From positions 1 through 8,144 of the forward strand of contig JAGQIY010001101.1 of NCBI GenBank assembly GCA_020430865.1: a stretch of DNA of 8,144 bases, written 5' to 3'. The DNA is from Myxococcales bacterium. Lineage in GTDB: Bacteria > Myxococcota > Polyangia > Polyangiales > Polyangiaceae. How positions within the stretch are numbered: position 1 is the stretch's first letter; each line of letters begins with the position of its first letter. The translations under genes and the position numbers were made by a program. The notes under the pieces are model-generated. The model saw nothing but the letters and a program-made list of their open reading frames with translations, did not search any database and was not told where the DNA came from. Below are positions 1 through 6,894 of the stretch, piece by piece.

Positions 1-849
1 CAGTGCCTCCCAGCGCAGCCCCCGATGACGCTGGCTCGCGTGGCTGGCGAGGGCCTCCCACCAGCGCCGAAGGTCGTCCCCCGACAGCTCATCCGGCAAC
101 GCCTGGAAGCCGTCGAGTGCGCGCCTCGCGAGTGCCACGAAGAGTCCCGCGAGGGGCGCCTGCGCGATGGCCTCGAGGAGCATGCCGTCTCCGTCCGCGT
201 CGTCGACGTAGACCACGCAGGCGCCCTGGAAACCGACCAGTCGAGGCAGCAGTCGCTCCAAGAGCTGACTGCTGCTGGGGCAGCGCTGGCCATCGCCAGC
301 GTGCAGGCCCAGGCGCTCACACAGGTCGTGGGTCGCGCCGGCGCTCGAGAAGCGAGAGCCCAGTAACGTAGGGAGACGCAACCGCTCACAGCGTCGTCGC
401 AGGTGCGCGTCGAGCGCGTCGAGCGCACCGGGGCTGTCGGACCACAGCCGCAGCACTCTCGATCTCCCGGCGCCGCGTGTGAGCGACTCGTCGAGGGATC
501 CGAAGGGGCTCAGCCAGTCCTCCACGACGTCACTGTCGCTCGAGCTGGAACGCTCGGCCGTCATCAAAAGGGGGGGACCGGCGTCCAGCGTGGCGTCCGG
601 GGAGAGATGCAACGGAGTTCCTTGAATCAATTGCCGAAGGGAAAATGAAGCATGGCCCAGGAGCCCAGTGCCGGTCTCGCGCGGGCTGGCGGCCCGGTCG
701 AGGAAGCACCGGTCGTTGGTGGCGGCTGGGTCCTCGTGAGACGACCTGGTCTTCGTTGCCTCCGTCGACGCGTGTCGTCGCGCTTCGAACTCGATGGTAT
801 CGATACCGTCCGGGTCGCACAAGTAGCCGCGCGGCAAAGGCACTCGCAT
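1..849 (-). CDS. Hypothetical protein with Walker-B-like motif, C-terminus cut by window edge
   Basis: I do not recognise this family. The minus-strand frame is open from base 1029 to base 1. The stretch 849-670 has about 83% GC at third codon positions, above positions 1 and 2, which suggests coding. I draw the start at ATG 849-847, directly downstream of a sigma-54-type promoter. Alternatives are TTG 612-610, preceded by AAGGA at a 6-nt spacing, and ATG 564-562, from which coding character is clearest. Counting from ATG 564, residues 36-41 form a strand (RVLRLW), followed by helices. Residues 115-124 (ACVVYVDDAD, Asp codons near 199-204) resemble a Walker B strand, then LFVALARRAL. No Walker A (GxxGxGKS/T) is visible where one would be expected. 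A degenerate AAA/STAND-type NTPase fold is possible but is only inference. It is transcribed divergently from the metalloprotease gene. The part from 564 to 1 is secure; the N-terminal extension is less so. Confidence 0.55.
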   Translation of the reverse strand, partial: MRVPLPRGYLCDPDGIDTIEFEARRHASTEATKTRSSHEDPAATNDRCFLDRAASPRETGTGLLGHASFSLRQLIQGTPLHLSPDATLDAGPPLLMTAERSSSSDSDVVEDWLSPFGSLDESLTRGAGRSRVLRLWSDSPGALDALDAHLRRRCERLRLPTLLGSRFSSAGATHDLCERLGLHAGDGQRCPSSSQLLERLLPRLVGFQGACVVYVDDADGDGMLLEAIAQAPLAGLFVALARRALDGFQALPDELSGDDLRRWWEALASHASQRHRGLRWEAL

Positions 850-860
850 GCGAACGCTGA

Positions 861-877
861 CGCAGCAAGCGTGCCAA
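861..877 (-). promoter_or_regulatory. Candidate sigma-54 (-24/-12) promoter
   Basis: Read on the minus strand, the sequence is TTGGCACG-CTTG-CTGCG. This matches the consensus YTGGCACG-N4-TTGC at all positions except one T of the -12 element, and the GG and GC dinucleotides have the required spacing. The -24 GG lies at 875-874 and the -12 GC at 863-862, so transcription would start near 850. That is either essentially at ATG 849 of the leftward gene or upstream of a roughly 240-nt leader if TTG 612 is used. Sigma-54 promoters need an enhancer-binding protein; a possible upstream site is the inverted repeat at 1076-1117. Confidence 0.45.
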
Positions 878-1075
878 GTTCCCACCGCGCCTTGTCCCGG
901 GAGGGCTGGGTGGTCGTCTGGATGATTGGTGGTTCCTCGAGGGTTCAGGCCTGACGTGCACGGCGAAATTCCGGGGCTTTTGTCGTCGTCGGCCCGGGCG
1001 TGCGAAAGCTGACGCCCGATGTCGTTCTCTCACCCCCGCGTGCATTCCGTGACGCCGCCAGGAGGGCACGGCTGA

Positions 1076-1117
1076 GCGTGCGATTGCTAACGCGCCAGGT
1101 GTTAGCAGAGCGCACGC
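1076..1117. repeat. 42-bp interrupted inverted repeat, possible operator or enhancer site
   Basis: Outer arms GCGTGCG (1076-1082) and CGCACGC (1111-1117) are perfectly complementary. Inner arms TGCTAAC (1085-1091) and GTTAGCA (1101-1107) are too. They are separated by an asymmetric 2/3-nt bulge and enclose a 9-nt centre. No T-run follows and no gene ends nearby, so a terminator role is unlikely. It lies about 226-267 bases upstream of the predicted sigma-54 start and about 86-127 upstream of the predicted rightward start. That position suits a regulator or enhancer-binding site; the function is inference. Confidence 0.5.
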
Positions 1118-1167
1118 GTTCGTCGCTTGACGCTCACATTTGAGTTTCCCGGCAGAAAATATACGGA

Positions 1168-1196
1168 TTTACACACAGAAACGAAATGCCTAGCGT
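1168..1196 (+). promoter_or_regulatory. Candidate sigma-70-type promoter for the metalloprotease gene
   Basis: A -35 TTTACA (1168-1173, five of six to TTGACA) and a -10 TAGCGT (1191-1196, TAnnnT type) are separated by exactly 17 bases. The AT-rich run just upstream (about 1153-1167, including AAAATATA) could act as an UP element. The predicted start near 1203 gives a leader of about 144 nt before GTG 1347. The same -10 style (TAGCnT) and the same 17-base spacing recur before the downstream GH114 gene. Confidence 0.4.
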
Positions 1197-1335
1197 CCGG
1201 GCGTCGAGGAAGCGTTTGGAGGCGGTGCACCTCCGAGCGTTGGCGCGAGACGCAAGGCAATCAGGCTGCTCGATACCATGGCTCCCGTAGTCGCGCAGCG
1301 CGCCAGTCGCGCCCGGCGCGCTCCGCTCGAGCGAC

Positions 1336-1342
1336 AGGAGGA
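1336..1342 (+). promoter_or_regulatory. Strong ribosome binding site that sets the GTG start
   Basis: AGGAGGA lies 4 bases before GTG 1347-1349 (AGGAGG, 5 bases). The earlier in-frame ATG at 1278 has no comparable site and would add an Arg-rich stretch ahead of the signal peptide. The GTG is therefore the better start. Confidence 0.75.
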
Positions 1343-1346
1343 ACCG

Positions 1347-4300
1347 GTGAAACTCGGACTGTTACGCAACCAACTGACAACGTGCTGGCCGGCGGTGCTG
1401 GCGTTTGCTCTGCTCGACACCGGCTGCGCCGAGGAACGCGCGCCCATCGTTCGGGTGCAGCCGAACGCCCTCGACAAGAGCTTCTTCATTGGCGAAGACC
1501 TGGCCAGGCCCGCTGACGATCCCGAGTTCTACTGGCGAAACTTCGTGGTCGACGCCTCGGAGTCTCAAGAGCTGATCGGGATCGGTTCCTGGAGCGGCGT
1601 CGATCGTATCCGCTGGGAGATCAGCGAGACCCAGCTGATTGCTCGCAAGTCGTACGGGATCAGCGATGGCGGTGATGACAAGGGGCCGGACGGCAATGGC
1701 ACCATCGTCGCGATCTACCCGATCGAGGAGCACTTCGACATCTCCCGCGCATACAACCCGTCGACGGGAGAAGAACTCAACGTGCTCGAAGAGAACACCA
1801 GCGATCGACCCTGGAACGAGCGGAAGTACTTTCGAGTCGATTGGTCGATGAACGAGGTGGAGACCCCGCAGTGGAACGACATGTTCGTGGGGAAGGTGTT
1901 CGGGGACCTGGAGCTGACCAGCATTGCCTACTACGTGAGCGATCCAGGGCACCCCGACGCGCCGCACTTCGAGCCGGACGACGGCTACTTCGACGTCACC
2001 AGCAAGTTCTGGGTCGCTCCCGCAACCACGGACTCGCCGTTCTCGGATCTATCCGGGAAGGTGCCGAGTTGCCTGGTGATCGGCATCACCACGGGGAACG
2101 CGGTCAACAACTGCGACCCTCAGGAGGCGGTCATCCGCTCCTCCTACTGGCGCGTCGACCGCCTGGATCCGGACCGCGATTTCGAGCCGTTCGAGAACAA
2201 CCAAGCTTCGCTGGACGTCGTCAGCAATCCCGGGGGGCTCGGAGACAGCTTCAGCGTGGGAACGGTGACCCCGCCGCGCATCGAGTGGGATCCTCAGTAC
2301 GGCTACACCGACGCCGGCATGCATCGCTACATGAATGTCCACAACCTCTGGAAGCGGAGTCACCAGACGCGCGGTGTGTGTGAGCGTGACGCCGACTGTC
2401 AGGGCGGAGGCAGCTGTCTGCCATCGGGCAGCTGCAGCGTGCCTTGCGACTACGGTGCGCGCCGCGACGCTGACCGCAACGGCACGGACGACCAGTGCGA
2501 GAACGCGGCGACGGGTTACACAGGTTCCGCAGGGTCTCAATGTAGCGCCCGGGACCGCTGCACCATCCCCTATCGCGATCGCGAGATCGCGCCCATCGCC
2601 TACTGGGTGAACCCGGAGACGCCTGCCGGTCTGTTGGACGAACTCGCGGCTGATGGGAGCGTGGCGAAGCGCGGCGCCACCGAGGACCTGATCTACTCCT
2701 GGAACCAGATGTTCGAGCAGGCCATCGCCAACGCGCGCGAGGTGGAGTGTCGGAACACCGGTGCCGGAGACCGCCAGAGCTGCGCGGCGCAGTACTTCGA
2801 GACCGGACAGATCGACATGGTCAGCTTCGGCGGATGGGGCCTGCCGAGGGTGAAGCCGATGCCAGACGCGCTGGTGCTGTGCCACAACCCGGTGCGGGAC
2901 TACGACCCCGAGGTCTGCGGAGCCCCAGGCAAGACCGCTCGAGTAGGCGACATCCGGAAGAACTTCCTCTTCTACTGGCCCTATGAGTCCAAGGCGCCCT
3001 GGGGCGGGATTGCCAACTGGAACGCGGACCCGTTGACGGGGCAGATCATCGGCGCCTCGGCGACGACCATGGGGCGCTCTGCGACCTTTGCTGCCGCCCG
3101 GGTGCGCGACATCATCATGGTGGCCAACGGGGATCTCGACGTCAGCGACATCACCGACGGCGTGCCCGCGGAGCTGTATCAGAAGCGGTTGCGTGAGGGG
3201 CGGCTCCCCGAATCGTTCACCAGGGAGGAGATCGCGGAGCGCGTGGCGAGTATCGACGCGGCGCACGCCGCTCGAGAGGTTGCGCCCAAGCTGGACACCA
3301 CGGATCTGGCCAAGGCGGTGCGCCAGCGCCACGAGATGCTGAAGCAATCCAAGGCCGGTTTGGCGCCAGGGTCCACGTCCGCGCTCGAGATGGACGCGAT
3401 CCTCAGCAACCTTCGCGGGACGCAGATCGAAGCGCAGCTGCTCGATCCTGGTTGGATGATGGATTCCGTGGGGATCCTGCAGAGCGCGGACGTCAGCGAT
3501 GCTGCGCTGGAGCTGGCATCGCCGCTCCGGGGCAGCGACTACGGCAGCGTCGAGCAGCTGTTGCAGCGCGTCGACCTCGGGATGCAGGCGCGCGGCGTCT
3601 GCTTCGAGGACGCCATCGGCAGCGGCGTTGGAAACCTCGACACGCAGGGCGTCGCTCGCTACTTCAAGCAGAAGTACTCGGACGAGGCGCTGATTGATGG
3701 CTACGAAGATCTAGGACCCGACGCGTCGCCGGATGCGCTCTCCAAGCGTCGGGCGGAGCTCGTCTACAACGACCTCTGGGTGGATACCTACAAGGGCATC
3801 GCGCTGCACGAGATCGGCCACTCCCTGGGCATGCTCCATCAGTTTGCCTCCAGCTTCGACTCCGTGAACTACAACCCCCAGTACTGGCAGCTCCGCACGC
3901 AAGAGGGCGCGGCGAGCGGGAGCTGCGAGGGTGATCCGCGCTCAGGCGACGTCTACAGCGCGAGCGCAGACGACTGCATGGGCCCGCGTTACCTCGATCC
4001 CGAGACCGACGACGAGCTTGGACAGGCAGCTGAGTCCCGGCCGGGTATCAACTACTTCGCCAACACCTCGACCATGGAGTACCAGAACGAGCGCTTCTTC
4101 GAGAGCGTTGGCTTGGGACAGTACGACCGACACATGGTGGGTGCGCTGTACGGCAGAGTGCTCGAGACGTTCGACGCAGATGCGCCCGACGGAGTACCTC
4201 AGGCGGACCAGGCAGCCTTCGCGCCGCGCCTGTGGAGTCAGCTGCCCGAGGACAACCTGGTGTTCTTCCAGAGCCCTCTGGGCCGGTTCGTGCAAAGCAT

Positions 4301-5882
4301 GCACTACACCGAGCAGGCGCGTCGCATGAAGCTCTTCGACGCCTCGCGTTGCCGTGAGGCGACGGAAGAGGAACGCAGGCACGCCGAGTGGCGAGTGGTG
4401 CACGGCAAGATTTGCATGCCTGCGCCCAGGGACCACGCCGCTTGGCGGGATTTCGAGGACGGACCTGCGTCGGGCGACGACTACGTCTCGACCAAGGTGC
4501 GCGTTGGTGAGCGGTCGGGGGCGGCGGCGGGGAACGTGCGCTGGCCCTATCGTTGGGGCGTATCCAGCAACTCCTACGTCCACACGAACCCCTCGGACGC
4601 CGGCGCGGATGTGTACGAGGCGACGTTGGAGACGATTCGCAAGTTCGAATCGAACTACGTCTTCGACTATTTCCGAGCGGGAAATCGAAACTGGTACTAT
4701 CAGCGCCTGCCTTCGCGGGCCGCGAGCCGCTTCTTCGAGCGGCTGCGAGCGACGCACTGGAGCATCGCGGTCAACAACGCCCGCTACGCCAGCTTCGGTG
4801 ACGCCGTGTTCCAGCAGATCGCGGGTTCCGACGACTGGTGGCGCCCCTACATGATGGCCGAGCGAGCCATGTTCGACGCCATCGCCAAGGCGCTGTTGAT
4901 GCCCCAGCCAGGCCAGTATCGGAGCGTGGGCACCCCTGCTGGGTCTCAAGGCCCGGTGTTCGACATCGACGATGGGTCTAGCTTCCCGGTCGGCTTCGTG
5001 ATCGATGCCAGCGGCGGCCGCTACATCGATCCGGACTACAACAGCGACCCGAACGGAGGCGGTTCCTGGGAGTACCTGCAGTGGGCAAACCGTGCCGGCT
5101 TCACCGTCGAGAAGGCAGATGCCGCGAAGGCGCTGACCGACAGCCGACCCGTTCTGTTCACCATTGCGCGTGAGAACTACCTGGACGGCCGCAACACCAA
5201 CGTGAACTTCCGCAGCGACATGCCGCAAGCGGTCGATCGCTTGATCGGCGGCGTGCTGGCCGGCGACTGGGAGAGCGTCGGCCCGTATGTACCAGCGGGG
5301 GAGAGCGGTGACGTGGAGCCAGTGAGCACCGAGCTCGCGGGGCAGGCCCCGACTCGACCGAGCGGTGCTCGAGTCGTCGCGCCCAACCTCGGCTACAAGC
5401 AGCAGCTCGGCGTGCTCACGTGGGCCTACTCGTTTGCGCGCTTGGGCACCGATCTGACCCTGACCAACAAGCTCAGGATCTGGGTCAAGGGCCAACTGGG
5501 GGAGGCCGAGATCCCGGAGTCCCAGCAGATCCGCTTCTACAATCCCGAGAGCGGCCTCACCTACGTTGCTCGCCTGTTCGGGCCGGATCGAGTGGTGGGT
5601 CGAGACATCGACAGCGGGATCGGCTCGCGCATGCTCACGACCGCGAACGCCCTGCTCGAGCGAGCGTACGAGACGGAGCCAGCTCCCGCGAGCGACGAGC
5701 CACAGACCAGCACGTTTGGCATGCCTCGCCTGAGCTTGGACGCGAGCGGTTTCCCGATCGTCAGAGATCAGGGGGCGCTCCTGGAGCTGAGACGGTACGT
5801 CGGTCTGATCGACGCAGCGGTCCAGATCGCGAATCTCGTCGGGTACGGTCCGCTGGACGGTGTGCCCCACGACTTCGAGTAG
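1347..5882 (+). CDS. Large lipoprotein zinc metallopeptidase (metzincin, PF16313-like)
   Basis: The 1511-residue protein is predicted to be exported and lipid-anchored. From GTG 1347 it starts with VKLGLLRNQL, then a hydrophobic stretch and Cys27 in LLDTGC; Asp at -3 makes this lipobox non-canonical. Residues 821-831 read HEIGHSLGMLH, the complete HExxHxxGxxH zinc site (His821, His825, His831; Glu822 general base). A Met-turn-like STMEY has Met910, followed by FESVGLGQYDRHMVGALYG. This order suggests the met-zincin family with the EcxA-like zinc-binding domain (PF16313), a family call from memory. Residues about 345-405 form a Cys-rich spacer with a thrombospondin-3-like acidic motif (DADRNGTDDQC). 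Residues about 610-680 are charged and helical. Further paired cysteines after the active site fit an extracellular protein. The C-terminal part from about 1350 (QQLGVLTWAYSFARL) is unassigned. The likely role is degrading external protein. An alternative ATG at 1278 is in frame but lacks a ribosome site. Confidence 0.9.
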   Translation: MKLGLLRNQLTTCWPAVLAFALLDTGCAEERAPIVRVQPNALDKSFFIGEDLARPADDPEFYWRNFVVDASESQELIGIGSWSGVDRIRWEISETQLIARKSYGISDGGDDKGPDGNGTIVAIYPIEEHFDISRAYNPSTGEELNVLEENTSDRPWNERKYFRVDWSMNEVETPQWNDMFVGKVFGDLELTSIAYYVSDPGHPDAPHFEPDDGYFDVTSKFWVAPATTDSPFSDLSGKVPSCLVIGITTGNAVNNCDPQEAVIRSSYWRVDRLDPDRDFEPFENNQASLDVVSNPGGLGDSFSVGTVTPPRIEWDPQYGYTDAGMHRYMNVHNLWKRSHQTRGVCERDADCQGGGSCLPSGSCSVPCDYGARRDADRNGTDDQCENAATGYTGSAGSQCSARDRCTIPYRDREIAPIAYWVNPETPAGLLDELAADGSVAKRGATEDLIYSWNQMFEQAIANAREVECRNTGAGDRQSCAAQYFETGQIDMVSFGGWGLPRVKPMPDALVLCHNPVRDYDPEVCGAPGKTARVGDIRKNFLFYWPYESKAPWGGIANWNADPLTGQIIGASATTMGRSATFAAARVRDIIMVANGDLDVSDITDGVPAELYQKRLREGRLPESFTREEIAERVASIDAAHAAREVAPKLDTTDLAKAVRQRHEMLKQSKAGLAPGSTSALEMDAILSNLRGTQIEAQLLDPGWMMDSVGILQSADVSDAALELASPLRGSDYGSVEQLLQRVDLGMQARGVCFEDAIGSGVGNLDTQGVARYFKQKYSDEALIDGYEDLGPDASPDALSKRRAELVYNDLWVDTYKGIALHEIGHSLGMLHQFASSFDSVNYNPQYWQLRTQEGAASGSCEGDPRSGDVYSASADDCMGPRYLDPETDDELGQAAESRPGINYFANTSTMEYQNERFFESVGLGQYDRHMVGALYGRVLETFDADAPDGVPQADQAAFAPRLWSQLPEDNLVFFQSPLGRFVQSMHYTEQARRMKLFDASRCREATEEERRHAEWRVVHGKICMPAPRDHAAWRDFEDGPASGDDYVSTKVRVGERSGAAAGNVRWPYRWGVSSNSYVHTNPSDAGADVYEATLETIRKFESNYVFDYFRAGNRNWYYQRLPSRAASRFFERLRATHWSIAVNNARYASFGDAVFQQIAGSDDWWRPYMMAERAMFDAIAKALLMPQPGQYRSVGTPAGSQGPVFDIDDGSSFPVGFVIDASGGRYIDPDYNSDPNGGGSWEYLQWANRAGFTVEKADAAKALTDSRPVLFTIARENYLDGRNTNVNFRSDMPQAVDRLIGGVLAGDWESVGPYVPAGESGDVEPVSTELAGQAPTRPSGARVVAPNLGYKQQLGVLTWAYSFARLGTDLTLTNKLRIWVKGQLGEAEIPESQQIRFYNPESGLTYVARLFGPDRVVGRDIDSGIGSRMLTTANALLERAYETEPAPASDEPQTSTFGMPRLSLDASGFPIVRDQGALLELRRYVGLIDAAVQIANLVGYGPLDGVPHDFE
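2379..2561 (+). other. Cys-rich spacer segment within the metalloprotease
   Basis: Residues about 345-405 (from the GTG) have closely spaced cysteines in CxxDxDC, GGGSC and SGSC patterns, then an acidic DADRNGTDDQC stretch and a final C-x(5)-C pair. Such CxxDxDC segments are typical of exported proteins in myxobacteria and are expected to be disulfide- and perhaps calcium-stabilised. The segment lies about 415 residues before the zinc site, so it probably separates an N-terminal module from the catalytic part. Confidence 0.55.
3807..3839 (+). other. Metzincin zinc-binding site HExxHxxGxxH
   Basis: The codons encode HEIGHSLGMLH. The three histidines, the glutamate and the glycine at the turn are all present. 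The Met-turn candidate methionine codon is 4074-4076, 79 residues after the last histidine. The active site therefore looks intact and the enzyme is predicted to be functional. Confidence 0.92.
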
Positions 5883-5894
5883 CGCTCGCTGGCC

Positions 5895-5917
5895 GGGCTC
5901 CCTGACTCGGGGGGCCC
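5895..5917 (+). terminator. Possible hairpin terminator after the metalloprotease gene
   Basis: GGGCTCCC (5895-5902) pairs with GGGGGCCC (5910-5917) with a single G-T wobble around a 7-nt loop. It begins 12 bases after the stop codon. There is no T-run, so intrinsic termination would be weak; it might instead act as an mRNA 3' stabiliser. The -35 of the next promoter overlaps its loop. Confidence 0.35.
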
Positions 5918-5930
5918 AGCCTGCTAGCCT
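5902..5930 (+). promoter_or_regulatory. Candidate promoter giving a leaderless GH114 transcript
   Basis: A -35 CTGACT (5902-5907, four of six to TTGACA) and a -10 TAGCCT (5925-5930) are separated by 17 bases. The -10 ends 7 bases before ATG 5938, so transcription would start at or next to the A of the start codon. The absence of a Shine-Dalgarno sequence before that ATG fits a leaderless mRNA. Confidence 0.45.
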
Positions 5931-5937
5931 GAGCTCG

Positions 5938-6894
5938 ATGAGGCGGGTTGGTCTGGGTCTGGTCGTGGTGGGGTTCGCGCTCGGTTGCTCTTCGGTTTCC
6001 CACACGGGGGACGGGACGGGTGGCTCCGCAGGGAACGACAGCGGCGGGACGGGCGCGAGCGGCGGGAACGGAGCCCAGGGCGGAAGCGCCGGCAGCGCAG
6101 GCGTCGGTGCCAGCGGAGGTACCGGTGGGACCGCGGGCAGCGCCGGAGCGGGAGCCGGCGGAGGGTCCGGTGGGGTCTGGTCGCCCGGCCCCGGCACGAG
6201 CTGGCAGTGGCAGCTGACGGGGACATTGGACACCAGCGTCGACGTCGCGATGTACGACATCGATCTGTTCGACGTCGATCAGGCGACGGTGCAGAGCCTG
6301 CAGGCCGCTGGGCGCGTCGTCATCTGCTATTTCTCTGCGGGAAGTCGCGAGGACTGGCGCTCGGACGCCGGTCAGTTCCAGGCGGCTGACTACGAGAACC
6401 CGCTGGACGACTGGCCCGGAGAGACGTGGCTCGACGTGCGTTCGAGCAACGTGCGGAACATCATGAAGGCTCGCCTGGATCTGGCAGTCAGCAAGGGATG
6501 CGACGGGGTCGAGCCTGACAACGTGGATGGCTACTCGAACGCCACTGGGTTCCCGCTGACCGAGAGCGACCAGGTGGACTACAACCGCTTCCTGGCCAGC
6601 GAGGCCCACGGCCGGGGACTCAGCGTCGGGCTCAAGAACGCCCTCGACCTGGTCCCACAGCTGGTGACCCATTTCGACTGGGCATTGAACGAGGAGTGCC
6701 TGAGCTACGACGAGTGCAGCGCCCTGGCGCCCTTCATCTCCGCGGGCAAGGCAGTATTCCATGTGGAATACGTGGACAGTCAGAGCGAGGGCAGCGCCAG
6801 GCTGGGCGCGGTGTGCGGTGACTCGACCACCACCGGGTTCTCGACGCTGGTCAAGATGTGGGATCTCGACGCCTGGCGGCTAGCCTGCCCCTAG
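5938..6894 (+). CDS. Lipoprotein glycoside hydrolase family 114 (endo-alpha-1,4-polygalactosaminidase type)
   Basis: The 318-residue protein starts MRRVGLGLVVVGFALGC, a short signal peptide with Cys17 as lipidation site. Residues 24-80 are a Gly/Ala/Ser/Thr tether. The catalytic TIM-barrel-like domain runs from about Trp89 to the end. Recognisable GH114/TM1410-superfamily motifs are WQWQL, DIDLFD, VICYFSAGSREDWR (CYFSAG at 130-135), CDGVEPDNVDGY (Asp189, Glu192, Asp194), GLKNAL, NEECLSYDEC and FHVEY (Glu277). The family (PF03537) hydrolyses alpha-1,4-linked galactosamine polymers such as fungal galactosaminogalactan and Pel-type matrix. Which acidic residues are catalytic here is inferred from conservation. 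The chosen ATG places the signal peptide at the N-terminus; an in-frame GTG at 5860 would overlap the upstream gene. The gap to the protease gene is 55 bases, with a separate promoter candidate. Likely role: a surface enzyme attacking exopolysaccharide. Confidence 0.9.
   Translation: MRRVGLGLVVVGFALGCSSVSHTGDGTGGSAGNDSGGTGASGGNGAQGGSAGSAGVGASGGTGGTAGSAGAGAGGGSGGVWSPGPGTSWQWQLTGTLDTSVDVAMYDIDLFDVDQATVQSLQAAGRVVICYFSAGSREDWRSDAGQFQAADYENPLDDWPGETWLDVRSSNVRNIMKARLDLAVSKGCDGVEPDNVDGYSNATGFPLTESDQVDYNRFLASEAHGRGLSVGLKNALDLVPQLVTHFDWALNEECLSYDECSALAPFISAGKAVFHVEYVDSQSEGSARLGAVCGDSTTTGFSTLVKMWDLDAWRLACP
6007..6177 (+). repeat. Low-complexity Gly/Ala/Ser/Thr tether-coding tract
   Basis: This stretch of the GH114 gene is built from irregular GGN/GCN/AGC/ACC codons giving GG(S/T)AG-like units without a strict period. 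It separates the lipid anchor from the enzyme domain, like the tethers of many myxobacterial lipoproteins. The DNA is repeat-like and may vary in length between strains. Confidence 0.7.

Larger units (their letters stand above)
850..1346. other. Divergent intergenic region
   Basis: About 500 bases separate the leftward gene from the rightward metalloprotease gene. The minus frame stays open to 1029, but third-position GC falls to about 68% above 849, and I see no convincing protein there. The region contains the sigma-54-type promoter (861-877), an interrupted inverted repeat (1076-1117), an AT-richer segment (about 1136-1190) and a rightward sigma-70-type promoter (1168-1196). A short self-complementary sequence, GGTGCACC, lies near 1220 and is probably chance. 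No RNA gene was recognised. Confidence 0.6.

Noticed and set aside
408..428. Direct repeat GCGTCGAGC twice in tandem
   Set aside because: It encodes the short ALDALDA helix of the leftward protein and has only two copies.
652..954. Plus-strand frame of 100 codons in the region upstream of the protease
   Set aside because: Its third codon positions are poorer in GC than those of the opposite frame, and the protein has no recognisable features. The minus frame fits coding better.
1127..1132. TTGACG resembling a -35 box
   Set aside because: No TAnnnT -10 lies 16-18 bases downstream. The TTTACA/TAGCGT pair at 1168-1196 has correct spacing.
1278..1280. ATG as start of the metalloprotease
   Set aside because: It lacks a Shine-Dalgarno sequence and would put an Arg-rich 23-residue segment before the signal peptide. 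GTG 1347 follows AGGAGGA.
2049..3347. Minus-strand open frame of 432 codons opposite the metalloprotease gene
   Set aside because: It has the same antisense-shadow composition, with no ribosome site or recognisable motif.
3942..6260. Long minus-strand open frame (772 codons) opposite the metalloprotease gene
   Set aside because: Its translation is rich in Arg, Pro, Val and His with no domain. It is the expected antisense shadow of a high-GC gene whose plus strand holds an intact metzincin site.
6754..6771. Near-perfect palindrome GTATTCCATGTGGAATAC inside the GH114 gene
   Set aside because: It coincides exactly with six codons for the VFHVEY strand holding a conserved Glu, so protein constraint explains it. 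There is no evidence of an operator inside the gene.
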